The notes beneath the pieces are model-generated. The model did not search any database and was not told the origin of the DNA. It saw only the letters and a list, made by a program, of their open reading frames with translations. A stretch of 64,000 bases of DNA from JACNIZ01 sp964344765 (GTDB taxonomy: Bacteria; Planctomycetota; UBA1135). The first letter of the stretch is position 1. Every line of letters begins with the position of its first letter. Where the stretch lies: contig CAYFOM010000003.1 of assembly GCA_964344765.1 (NCBI GenBank), positions 62,001 through 126,000 on the forward strand, in the 5' to 3' direction. Below, piece after piece: positions 16,877-24,825 of this stretch. The position numbers and the translations under genes are program-made.

Positions 16877-18374
16877 TCCTTCTCATTCGCAAGACTCCCC
16901 AATCGTCAATCCGTCGTCGGCCCAACCCGAAGAGGGCGAGGTGCTGTTGCGTAGCCGGGATGTGCAGGCTTTAAGTCGCACCTTCCGACGCTTAGCTGAA
17001 ATTCAAGATGGCTTGGCCGATCACATTCGCGAGTTGGAAGAGGAGCGGCAGAAAAAATGGATGCTGCCGGCCGTTGCACTGGGGAGTTTGGTGTTGGGTG
17101 TGGGTTTGACCTTGATCGGATTGGGCTGGATGCAAACCCAAGAAGAGCAGCCGATGGTTCAAGTCGACCTTTCGTCGCTACCGGAAAACAGCATTCAAGT
17201 GCAGGCGCCGGCCGGTGCAGTGGACGCCAAAATGCTGGTCGAGTTGATGGCACAACTCGACGAGATGAAGCAATCGCAATCGCAGGATCGGCGCATGATT
17301 GCCGAGCTGGGCACCAAGGTAATTGAAGGCGAAATGTCGGCGCTGACCCTGCTCAAACAGATGCGCGCCATTGAAGCCGGCTTCCCGCTTGATGCGATTG
17401 CGATGAACCAAGCGGCGCAAAACAACACTGCGCCGGCTCAACCGGATCCGGCGAGCGCGGCGGCCAATGAGCAAGCGAATGCAAGTGAAGCTGTTCAAAA
17501 CGTCGGCAATGCAGCCGTTGGCGAGGAGGCTGTGGGCCCTGAAACTTTGGGTTATCCCGCCGACGCATGGCTAGGTGCATTGAACGGTTTGATGGCGGTG
17601 GATGGCTACCCTCATTATCGCTTCCAACAGGCCACGCGAGTCCCGGGCAAACCGCGCCTGACTGACGTCATCCTGTTTGTTTGGAGTGAAGATGGTTTGC
17701 TGCAAACCATCGTCCGCGCCGAAAGCGTGGATTTCTACTTGCAAGAGAGCACCTTTTCGATGCGCATGCATTTCCTCAATGGCAGTCGTCAACGCGATGG
17801 TGTGAAAACGGTGCTGCCGGAAGCGGGTATGAACCTGCCGTTGCCGGACATCAACGTTCCGGCGTGGGTTGCGCACTTCCCGGAAATTGGACCGGAAGGC
17901 ATTCCTTGGGAGCACATCGGCAGGGTGCCGCCGCCGGCGCCCGAATTGGTCGATCCAACTCCTGCCGGTAGTGATGGCGGCAGCGAAGTCGGCAATGGCG
18001 CCACCGAAGAGAGCGGCGATCAACTATCGCCGCTGGAGCATACGCGCCAGGGTTTGGATCTACTGATGTCGGCCAAGCAATCCTTCGGCCATTACCGTTT
18101 GGAAAGCGTGGCCCGTATCGAAGGCGACGCACTGAAGGTGGTGCGCTTGTCGTGGTATGACAGCAACGGCAATCTGTTCAAGTACATCGAAGCCGACACC
18201 ATGCGCGTGCGTTCGCGCGGCGAGGGTTGGATCGAGTTGAACTTGGAAAACGGTAGCTTCATTCGTTTGGGCAAAAAGACGCCGTTCCGCGATCCGGTCT
18301 ACCGCATCCACCTGCCGAATCAAAAGGTCGGCGAATGGCGTGCCACCGGCATGACGGTTTCCGAACCGGAATAG
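16869..18374 (+). CDS. Inner-membrane anchored protein with an internally duplicated beta domain, unknown
   Basis: The 501-residue product has a cytoplasmic helical N-terminus (about residues 1-58) and one membrane segment (WMLPAVALGSLVLGVGLTLI, about residues 59-80). A coiled, Q/E/A-rich stretch follows to residue ~215, then two similar domains. The first (about 233-325) runs from ALNGLMAVDGYPHYRFQQ through IVRAESVDFYLQ to MHFLNGSR. The second (about 391-490) runs from GLDLLMSAKQSFGHYRLES through YIEADTMRVRSR to LNLENGSF. The repeated 'A(E/D)...F...L.NGS' wording is reminiscent of periplasmic Lpt-type beta-jellyroll domains, but that is only an inference. It follows two envelope genes in the same operon and precedes xseA by 13 bp. 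Confidence 0.68.
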   Translation: MVDPSHSQDSPIVNPSSAQPEEGEVLLRSRDVQALSRTFRRLAEIQDGLADHIRELEEERQKKWMLPAVALGSLVLGVGLTLIGLGWMQTQEEQPMVQVDLSSLPENSIQVQAPAGAVDAKMLVELMAQLDEMKQSQSQDRRMIAELGTKVIEGEMSALTLLKQMRAIEAGFPLDAIAMNQAAQNNTAPAQPDPASAAANEQANASEAVQNVGNAAVGEEAVGPETLGYPADAWLGALNGLMAVDGYPHYRFQQATRVPGKPRLTDVILFVWSEDGLLQTIVRAESVDFYLQESTFSMRMHFLNGSRQRDGVKTVLPEAGMNLPLPDINVPAWVAHFPEIGPEGIPWEHIGRVPPPAPELVDPTPAGSDGGSEVGNGATEESGDQLSPLEHTRQGLDLLMSAKQSFGHYRLESVARIEGDALKVVRLSWYDSNGNLFKYIEADTMRVRSRGEGWIELNLENGSFIRLGKKTPFRDPVYRIHLPNQKVGEWRATGMTVSEPE

Positions 18375-18387
18375 GTTAGATTCCCCG

Positions 18388-19674
18388 ATGGCGCAGAATT
18401 GGCACGGTGAAGTCGTTTCGATCAGCGAGTTGATCGAACGTGCAAGGTGGGCGTTGGACGCCCAAATCGGTCGCATTGCGGTCGAGGCGGAAGTCTTTGA
18501 ATATCGTGGTCAGCATTCGTCCGGCCACTATTACTTCAAGCTGCGCGACGAAGAGAGCAGTATCGATACCAAAATGTGGCGCGGTGTGGCCGCGCGCGGA
18601 TTGAATTGCCGATTGCAGGAAGGGCGCGCGGTTTTGGCCATCGGCAAGCTCGACATTTGGTCGAAGCGCGGTTCGCTTTCTTTTCTATTGGATGAGGTTC
18701 ACGACCTTGGCGCCGGCGATTTGGCGCGTCGCTTTGAAGAGCTGAAAAAGCGATTGCGCTTAGAGGGGTTATTCGAAGAAGAACGACGTCGGCCGCTGCC
18801 GCTGCGACCGCAAAAGGTTTGCTTGATTACTGCGCAACCCTCAGCAGCTGAGGCCGACATTTTGCGCACATTTGCCGACTATCGTGCGCCCTTTGCCATC
18901 GAAGTGATTTCAAGCCGTGTGCAAGGGGAGGGCGCCGCCGCCGAGTTAGTTCAAGCTCTGCACCGCGCCAACATGCTGAAGCCCGACGTCATCCTGCTCG
19001 CCCGCGGCGGCGGTTCTCTGGAAGACTTGTGGGCTTTCAACGAAGAGGTTTTGGTGCGCGCCGTTGCCGACAATCCGATTCCGGTGATGACCGCAGTCGG
19101 CCACGAATCCGACTTCACGCTGTGTGATTTTGCCGCCGACGAACGCGCCAAAACACCTACCGCCGGCGCGGCACGACTATGCGAGGGTTGGCAGCAAGCC
19201 ATCACTGCGCTGCAACGGCTCAGCGAGCGATTGACGTCGGCAATGGCGGATTTGCTGCGCGATGCCGGGATGGAGTTGCACACCCGCAAGCTGCAACTCC
19301 ACGCGCAAAGCCCCGAGCGCCGACTCGAGCGCTACCGCCGCCACGTGCATGAAAACGAGCTGCGCATCGTGCATGCGATGGAGCAATGGCTTCAAACGCG
19401 CAGCCGCCGCCTGCAACGCGGTGCCGAACGATTGCGCGCGGCCAATCCGGCTCAGCGCATTGCCCAGCTGCAGCAGCGTCTGCAAGGACTCGGCGCCCGA
19501 CTGAACGCCGGATCGCCGGAAGCCTTGCTGGAACGCGGTTACGCATTGGTCCAGCGCGACGGCGCGGACGGCTATTTGCGCAATGCCGAAGACGTCGGCA
19601 TTGGCGATGCGGTGCGGATTTCGCTGGCGCGGGGCAAGCTCACCACCGAAGTCACCGCTGTCGATCCTGAATAA
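18388..19674 (+). CDS. xseA: Exodeoxyribonuclease VII large subunit
   Basis: XseA and XseB form a bidirectional single-strand exonuclease. The N-terminal OB-fold is visible (AVEAEVFEYRGQHSSGHYYF, FKLRDEESSI). The catalytic core follows, with VCLITAQPSAAEADIL, VQGEGAAAELVQAL, LLARGGGSLEDLWAFNEE and the signature VMTAVGHESDFTLCDFAADE. A long helical segment from residue ~270 to ~390 is the expected stalk that binds XseB subunits. Length (428 aa) is normal, and xseB follows 36 bp downstream. Confidence 0.94.
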   Translation: MAQNWHGEVVSISELIERARWALDAQIGRIAVEAEVFEYRGQHSSGHYYFKLRDEESSIDTKMWRGVAARGLNCRLQEGRAVLAIGKLDIWSKRGSLSFLLDEVHDLGAGDLARRFEELKKRLRLEGLFEEERRRPLPLRPQKVCLITAQPSAAEADILRTFADYRAPFAIEVISSRVQGEGAAAELVQALHRANMLKPDVILLARGGGSLEDLWAFNEEVLVRAVADNPIPVMTAVGHESDFTLCDFAADERAKTPTAGAARLCEGWQQAITALQRLSERLTSAMADLLRDAGMELHTRKLQLHAQSPERRLERYRRHVHENELRIVHAMEQWLQTRSRRLQRGAERLRAANPAQRIAQLQQRLQGLGARLNAGSPEALLERGYALVQRDGADGYLRNAEDVGIGDAVRISLARGKLTTEVTAVDPE

Positions 19675-19710
19675 GCAGCGAGATCTAAGCAAATTTGCGA
19701 CAATACGCCG

Positions 19711-19947
19711 ATGCCCAAAACCCCTTCGTTCGAAAAAGGAATGTCCCAGCTTGAGCAGCTCGTCGACGCCCTCGAGGCCGGCGATTTGAGCCTCGAGGAT
19801 GGGGTCGAGCATTACCGGCAGGGGGTGGAGCTGCTGGCCGGTTTGCAGGAGCAATTGCAGGGTGCTGAAAAGCGCGTTGGCGAGCTCAATGCACAGTTGC
19901 AGCAAAACTTGGCGGCGATGGAAGGCGATGACGCAGACCAGTCCTAA
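19711..19947 (+). CDS. xseB: Exodeoxyribonuclease VII small subunit
   Basis: The 78-residue helical protein has the family pattern SFEKGMSQLEQLVDALEAGD, SLEDGVEHYRQGVELL and a terminal acidic tail. It binds the stalk of XseA to form the active exonuclease VII. Its 3' end overlaps the start of ispA by 20 bp, pointing to coupled translation. Confidence 0.93.
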   Translation: MPKTPSFEKGMSQLEQLVDALEAGDLSLEDGVEHYRQGVELLAGLQEQLQGAEKRVGELNAQLQQNLAAMEGDDADQS

Positions 19948-20830
19948 AATCGATTTCCGCCAGTGGCTTGATGGACAAAACGCTGCCATTGAAGAGCAGT
20001 TGCAGCGGGCGATGCAAGTTTTAGCCGCGACCGGCGTGCCCGAGCGATTGCGCAAAGCCATGGATCATGCGTTGTTGGGTGGCGGCAAACGCGTGCGTCC
20101 GGCGCTGGTGCTGCTGGCTTGCGAGGCTGGCGGAGGCGAGCTGCTCGAAGCCTGGCCTGCTGCCGTGGCCGTCGAAATGGTGCATTCCTACTCGCTGGTC
20201 CACGACGACCTGCCGTGCATGGACGATGACCTGCTCCGCCGCGGCCAACCTACCGTGCACGCTGCCTACGACGAAGCTACCGCTGTGCTCGCCGGCGATG
20301 CATTGCAATGCACCGCCTTTGAAGTGCTTGCCCATCAAAAGGACGCGCGCCTTGCCGCCGCCCAAACTCGCCTGCTGGCGCATGCCGCCGGGCCCGTCGG
20401 CATGGTCGGCGGGCAAATGCTCGACATGGAGTTAGAAGGTCGCGGCGAGTTGGCCTCGCTGCAACAGGTTGAGCAAGTCCACGCCGGCAAAACCGCCGCC
20501 TTACTGGCGACCTCGCTGTTGATGGGTGCTGAGGTCCGCGGCCAAAGCAACGCTTGGCGCGGGTACGCCAATGCCGTCGGACGCTTATTTCAAGCCACCG
20601 ATGACCTGCTCGACGCCACCGGAACAACCGAAGAATTGGGCAAGACCGCCGGTAAAGACGAGGCAGCACAAAAAGCCACCTTGGTTGCCGTCCTTGGCCT
20701 AGAAGGTGCAAAAGCTTATGCTCGTCAACTGGCCGACGAAGCCCGCCGCGCCGTCGACCGACTCCCCATAGGCTGCCACCAAGCCACGCTGCAGTCGTTG
20801 CCCGAATTCCTGCTGGATCGCTGCCACTAG
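19928..20830 (+). CDS. ispA: Short-chain polyprenyl (farnesyl/geranylgeranyl) diphosphate synthase
   Basis: The protein carries both aspartate-rich motifs of trans-prenyltransferases: the first in SLVHDDLPCMDDDLLRRG and the second in FQATDDLLDATG. GGGKRVRPALVLLA lies before them and GQMLDMELEG and HAGKTAALL between. It condenses isopentenyl diphosphate with allylic primers. The xseB-ispA-dxs order is the common bacterial one, supporting IspA (farnesyl diphosphate) rather than a long-chain synthase. I use the ATG at 19928, inside the end of xseB, because the frame upstream of it has no family similarity. Length is 300 aa. Confidence 0.9.
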   Translation: MTQTSPKIDFRQWLDGQNAAIEEQLQRAMQVLAATGVPERLRKAMDHALLGGGKRVRPALVLLACEAGGGELLEAWPAAVAVEMVHSYSLVHDDLPCMDDDLLRRGQPTVHAAYDEATAVLAGDALQCTAFEVLAHQKDARLAAAQTRLLAHAAGPVGMVGGQMLDMELEGRGELASLQQVEQVHAGKTAALLATSLLMGAEVRGQSNAWRGYANAVGRLFQATDDLLDATGTTEELGKTAGKDEAAQKATLVAVLGLEGAKAYARQLADEARRAVDRLPIGCHQATLQSLPEFLLDRCH

Positions 20831-20832
20831 TC

Positions 20833-22800
20833 ATGCATCTGTCGCAACTTCAATCACCGGAGGTTCTGAAGGACCTCGACTTGGATCAGCTCGAAGTTCT
20901 GTGCAACGAAATGCGCAGTGCGTTGATCGACAAGGTTACGGATTCCGGCGGCCATCTCGGCTCCAACCTTGGCGTGGTCGAGCTGGTCATTGCGCTGCAT
21001 CGGGTGTTCGACTTCCGTCGTGACAAGCTGGTGTTCGACGTCAGTCACCAGTGCTATCCGCACAAAATGCTGACCGGGCGCTACCACCAGTTCGATACCC
21101 TGCGCCAAACCGATGGCTTATCGGGTTTCTGTAGCCGTCAAGAATCCGAGTACGACCAACTCACCGCCGGTCACGCCGGAACGGCGATTTCCTTTGCCCA
21201 TGGCCTGGCCGAAGGTATGCGCGCAACGGCCCGCGGCGACAGTAATGACCCATGGTCGGTCGCCTTTGTTGGAGATGCTGGCTTTGCATCCGGCGTTGCT
21301 TTTGAGGGCTTGACTCAAGCCGCTGAAAAGAAGGCGCGCATGATGGTCATTCTCAACGACAACGAGTGGTCCATCGCCAAATCGGTTGGCGCACTGGCGC
21401 GCTACTTGTCGCGCATCCGTTCGTCGCGAACCTTGAATAAGGTTTACGAACGCATGCAAAACCTAGCCGGCAAGCTTCCGGGTTTAGGTGCGCGCATGGA
21501 TGAAATCGGCGAGGTCATTCGCCACGTTTTGATCCCCGGCCACGTTTTTGAAGAGTTGGGTGTCAACTACATCGGTCCGTTGGACGGCCACGACATGGAG
21601 TTGGTGATTTCGTCGCTGGAGCGGGCGCGGCGATTGGAAGGACCGATTCTGCTGCACTTCCTCACCGAAAAGGGCAAAGGCTACGCTCCCGCCGCCGACG
21701 ATCCCGAACGCGCGCACGGCGTCAAGCCTTCCTCCAAACCGTCCACGGCCGACGCCGCTGCTGCGACCGCCAAGGTGCCGTCGCCTATCGTGGCCGAAGC
21801 CAAAGCGCCGGATCGCAAAGCCTTCACCTCGGTGTTCGGCGATGAATTGGTCAAGCTCGGCAAAGCAGACGCACGCGTGCACGCTATTACCGCCGGCATG
21901 TGCAGTGGGACGGGGCTTTCCGGCTTCGCCAATGAGTTCCCGGAGCGTTTCCACGACACCGGAATCACCGAGCAGCACGCTGTTGCTTTGGCGGGTGGAT
22001 TGGCTACCGCCGGACAAAAACCGGTTGCTGCGATTTACTCCACCTTCTTGCAGCGCGGTTACGACCAAGTCTTCCAAGAAGTCGCGCTGCAGCGCGAAGA
22101 CGTCATTCTTGCGATGGACCGAGGAGGATTGGTTGGTCAAGACGGACCGACGCACCAGGGTTTGTATGACATCGCATACCTGCGGCCCTTCCCCGGCGTG
22201 ATTCAAGCCTCGCCGCGCGATGAGGTCGACTTACGTCGCTTGCTTCATACCGCGGTAGAACGCGGACGTCCCTGGGCGTTGCGTTGGCCGCGTGGCCAAG
22301 CCCACCCGTGCTTGGGTGCCGAGGCGGATATGCGGCCGGAATTGGAGCCGGGTACCGCCGAGCGCATGCGCGCCGGTAAAGACGGTGCAGTTTTGGCATT
22401 AGGCGCCATGGTCGAAAACGCGATGGAAGCGGCCGAAGTTCTCGCTGCCGAACATGGCATCGAGCTGGAAGTTTGGGACGCGCGCTTTTCTAAGCCACTA
22501 GACACGGGCGTGATTGCCGATCTCGGCCGCCGCTTTACTTGGCTGGCGACGGTAGAAGAACATTCTGAGCAGGGCGGCTTCGGGTCGGCCGTGCTCGAAA
22601 CGCTAGCCGACCTGAACTTGCAACCGCAGGTGCACCGCTGCGCGGTGCCGGACCGCTTTGTGGAACACATGTCCACTCGCGATGAGCAATTGGAATTGGT
22701 TGGGCTCAGCGTTCCAAAGTTGGTCGAAGCCTGGCGCGAATCCATCGCCCCTCACCTGCAAAGCAATTCCGTCGGCACGGCCGCCGACGCCCGCTCTTAA
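20833..22800 (+). CDS. dxs: 1-deoxy-D-xylulose-5-phosphate synthase
   Basis: DXS catalyses the first step of the MEP isoprenoid pathway, joining pyruvate and glyceraldehyde 3-phosphate with thiamine diphosphate. Visible blocks are GHLGSNLGVVELVIALH and SHQCYPHKMLTGR, then the ThDP-binding FVGDAGFASGVAFEGLTQA with NDNEWSIAKSVGAL. The pyrimidine-domain TEQHAVALAGGLA and DRGGLVGQDGPTHQG follow. Around residues 297-325 there is an Ala/Ser/Pro/Lys-rich linker between the first two domains. Length (655 aa) is slightly above the usual ~620. It follows ispA by 2 bp, so two steps of isoprenoid synthesis share an operon. Confidence 0.95.
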   Translation: MHLSQLQSPEVLKDLDLDQLEVLCNEMRSALIDKVTDSGGHLGSNLGVVELVIALHRVFDFRRDKLVFDVSHQCYPHKMLTGRYHQFDTLRQTDGLSGFCSRQESEYDQLTAGHAGTAISFAHGLAEGMRATARGDSNDPWSVAFVGDAGFASGVAFEGLTQAAEKKARMMVILNDNEWSIAKSVGALARYLSRIRSSRTLNKVYERMQNLAGKLPGLGARMDEIGEVIRHVLIPGHVFEELGVNYIGPLDGHDMELVISSLERARRLEGPILLHFLTEKGKGYAPAADDPERAHGVKPSSKPSTADAAAATAKVPSPIVAEAKAPDRKAFTSVFGDELVKLGKADARVHAITAGMCSGTGLSGFANEFPERFHDTGITEQHAVALAGGLATAGQKPVAAIYSTFLQRGYDQVFQEVALQREDVILAMDRGGLVGQDGPTHQGLYDIAYLRPFPGVIQASPRDEVDLRRLLHTAVERGRPWALRWPRGQAHPCLGAEADMRPELEPGTAERMRAGKDGAVLALGAMVENAMEAAEVLAAEHGIELEVWDARFSKPLDTGVIADLGRRFTWLATVEEHSEQGGFGSAVLETLADLNLQPQVHRCAVPDRFVEHMSTRDEQLELVGLSVPKLVEAWRESIAPHLQSNSVGTAADARS

Positions 22801-22806
22801 CCGATC

Positions 22807-23694
22807 ATGCCCCGCAATTCTCCGTCCCGTGGCAGCCATTTGGACCGCGTGTTGCTGCCGAAATCGCGCAAGGCTCGGGTTTTGATTCTGGGCGATCGCA
22901 GCAAACCGGGCAGCGCCGAGCTGGCGAAGAAACTAGACCAATATTTGGTCGGTAAAGCCCAGGTGCTTGGCATTGATCTGAAGCACAGCTCGAAGCCCAT
23001 TACCACCAAGCCCGACATCGTATTGGTGCTGGGTGGCGATGGTGCGATGTTGGCGGCCAGCAATCGCCTCGGCAAGCGCCAGGTACCGGTGATGGGGATC
23101 AACTTCGGTACCGTGGGTTTTTTGGCGGCGGTTTCGCGCGACCGCGCCGCCCACGTTTTGGAGCGGGTCTTGGAGGGCAAGGCGCGCTGCGAACCTCGTG
23201 TATTGATGCACACGAAGGTTATGCGCGACGGCAAGGCGGTGCTGGATACCCATCTTTTGAATGAAGCGGTGGTGTCGCGGGCTTTGGGCAGTTCACTGGT
23301 CGATTGCGACCTGTTGGTCGACCGCCGACCGGTTTGCACCTATCGCGGAGATGGCGTGATCCTGAGCACGCCAACCGGCAGCACGGCGTACAACCTCGCC
23401 GCAGGTGGGCCCATCCTGAGCCCAGGGCTCGACGCATGGGTGGTTACGCCCATTGCGCCGTATATGCTCGGAATGCGACCGCTGGTTCTTCCTGGGCATC
23501 GCGTCGCCACGCTGCGCGTGCATCAACCGGCGCTCTTTCACGCCGACGGCCACGTCGAATTCGGCTTGCGCGCCGGCGATACCGTGCGGGTGGGACCGTC
23601 GCAGCGCCAATTCCGCTTGATTGTCGACGAAAACCAGCGATTCTTTTCGCGCCTGCGCAGCAAGTTGCATTGGGGCGAAGGGCCGAACGCTTAG
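22807..23694 (+). CDS. nadK: NAD kinase
   Basis: NadK phosphorylates NAD to NADP. The conserved GGDGAMLAA with the catalytic aspartate lies at about residues 77-85. It is followed by VMGINFGTVGFLA, then YRGDGVILSTPTGSTAYNLAAGGP and PIAPYMLGMRPLVLP, the standard order for the family. The first ~30 residues (basic, Ser/Arg-rich) precede the fold. It begins 6 bp after dxs and is probably in the same operon. Length is 295 aa. Confidence 0.93.
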   Translation: MPRNSPSRGSHLDRVLLPKSRKARVLILGDRSKPGSAELAKKLDQYLVGKAQVLGIDLKHSSKPITTKPDIVLVLGGDGAMLAASNRLGKRQVPVMGINFGTVGFLAAVSRDRAAHVLERVLEGKARCEPRVLMHTKVMRDGKAVLDTHLLNEAVVSRALGSSLVDCDLLVDRRPVCTYRGDGVILSTPTGSTAYNLAAGGPILSPGLDAWVVTPIAPYMLGMRPLVLPGHRVATLRVHQPALFHADGHVEFGLRAGDTVRVGPSQRQFRLIVDENQRFFSRLRSKLHWGEGPNA

Positions 23695-23762
23695 AGCTGT
23701 TCTAGGCCGGTTTTTGCCCTGTCAGGGCGAACCTTGCCGTCTTCGTGGTAAGCTGAGGCGTC

Positions 23763-24758
23763 ATGAAACGCTTTCTCACCATGATGGTTGCGGGGGGCAT
23801 GTTGGCGGCAGCGCCGGCGCTCCAAGCTCAATCCCAAGTGGGCGATCAGCCTGAATACAAATTCCGTGAAGCGCCCTTTAACGGTATGGGCGTAACCAGC
23901 CTGGCCGACTTCCGCGGCAAGCCGCTGCTGGTGGACTTCTGGGGCACTCGCTGAGGTGGGTGCGTTGGGGGGTCCGTGCCGGCCGCCATTCGTTTGCAGG
24001 AAGAATATGGTGATCAGATCAACGTGCTGTTTGTGGAATGCCAAAACAGTGCCGAAGCTGACATTGTCAAAAAACAGTTGATGTACAAATGGTTGGGTGG
24101 TCCCGCCGTTTGGACCAAGGAGCGCCCGTTTGCGCTGGCCGGAAATGGCCTGCCGAAGTTTGCGCTGCTCGACGCTGAGGGTCGCATTGTGCTTTCGGGC
24201 TCAAGCAACGCGATGCACACGGCGATCAAAGAGTCCGTCGCCGAGATGGTGAAGAACTCGAAAAAAGCACCAGCCGATCTGCCGAAGCCGGTTGGCAAGG
24301 CGATGGTGGATATCCGCAAGGGCGAGTACGTCAAAGCGAATGCGGTGCTGAACAAGCTGATCGAAAAGCCGGGCGGACCGGATCCGGCGGCGCTGAAGAC
24401 CGCGGCGGAAACTGCGCAAACGCAGTTGATGGATCGCGTCGAAGGCGAGATTAACCAATTGCGCTGGATGGCTTCTAATGGTTATCCAATTGAGGCGATG
24501 GATCGGCACAAGAGCTTAATGAAACGCGCCAAAGGATTGCCAGGTGTGCAAGAAGAGTTGAAGGAGTTGGGCTCGATGCTGACTTCCGACGACATGAAGC
24601 AGGAGATCGCTGCGGCCAAAGCACTCAAGAAGCTGGAAGGTAAATTCTTTGCTGATTACAAGGGCAAGTATCAGAAGAAGTTCCAGAAGATCGTCGAGGA
24701 CTTCGGCAATACTTCCGTTGCCAATCGTGCCGTCTACTGGGCGAAGTACGCCCGCTAA
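23763..24758 (+). CDS. Candidate selenoprotein: secreted thioredoxin-fold protein with UGGC redox motif (in-frame TGA at codon 64)
   Basis: The frame opens with a signal peptide (MKRFLTMMVAGGMLAAAPAL) and TlpA-like sequence ending LADFRGKPLLVDFWGTR. It then meets TGA at 23952-23954 and continues in the same frame for 267 more sense codons (GGCVGGSVPAAIRLQEEYGD...). The TGA stands exactly where thioredoxins have the first cysteine of CxxC, so readthrough gives U64-G-G-C67. The rest of the fold is intact, with VLFVECQNS and LPKFALLDAEGRIVLSG; a ~150-residue charged helical tail follows. A hairpin with a GGTC-bearing loop lies directly after the TGA. TGA is a normal stop elsewhere (for example rpoD and pabB). 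I infer selenocysteine insertion. The alternative is a recent TGC/TGT-to-TGA mutation that would leave a truncated, inactive gene. Confidence 0.78.
23952..23984 (+). promoter_or_regulatory. Candidate bacterial SECIS hairpin
   Basis: Just after the TGA, 23959-23964 (GGTGCG) pairs with 23975-23980 (CGTGCC), with two wobble pairs. After a G-G mismatch, 23955-23957 pairs with 23982-23984. The ten-base loop TTGGGGGGTC (23965-23974) contains GGTC, and its G-T sits at positions 21-22 counting from the T of TGA. The E. coli fdhF element has the essential G-U at 23-24 in an AGGUCU loop. The bulged U of the E. coli element is not obvious here. Confidence 0.6.
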
Positions 24759-24775
24759 GGAGCTCCTTAGACAAC

Positions 24776-24809
24776 AAAAAACCCTAGGCTTGGCGGCCTA
24801 GGGTTTTTT
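24776..24809. terminator. Bidirectional rho-independent terminator between the thioredoxin-fold gene and the gdh operon
   Basis: AAAAAACCCTAGGC (24776-24789) pairs perfectly with GCCTAGGGTTTTTT (24796-24809) around the six-base loop TTGGCG. The A-run on one side and T-run on the other allow termination in both directions. It serves the convergent ends at 24758 (plus) and 24826 (minus). Confidence 0.93.
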
Positions 24810-24825
24810 CGTGGATGGGTTTTAC

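Noticed and set aside
23695..23762. GCCCTG/CAGGGC palindrome after nadK as a terminator
   Set aside because: The palindrome leaves almost no loop, the T-run precedes it on the plus strand, and no T-run follows.
23763..23954. A simple pseudogene explanation for the TGA
   Set aside because: Not fully excluded, but the stop sits precisely at the redox Cys codon, the rest of the frame is intact, and a SECIS-like hairpin follows. I prefer selenocysteine insertion.
23976..24758. A separate gene starting with GTG after the TGA of the thioredoxin-fold gene
   Set aside because: It is in the same frame as the upstream part, begins in the middle of the thioredoxin fold and has no ribosome-binding site. 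Readthrough at TGA explains both parts.
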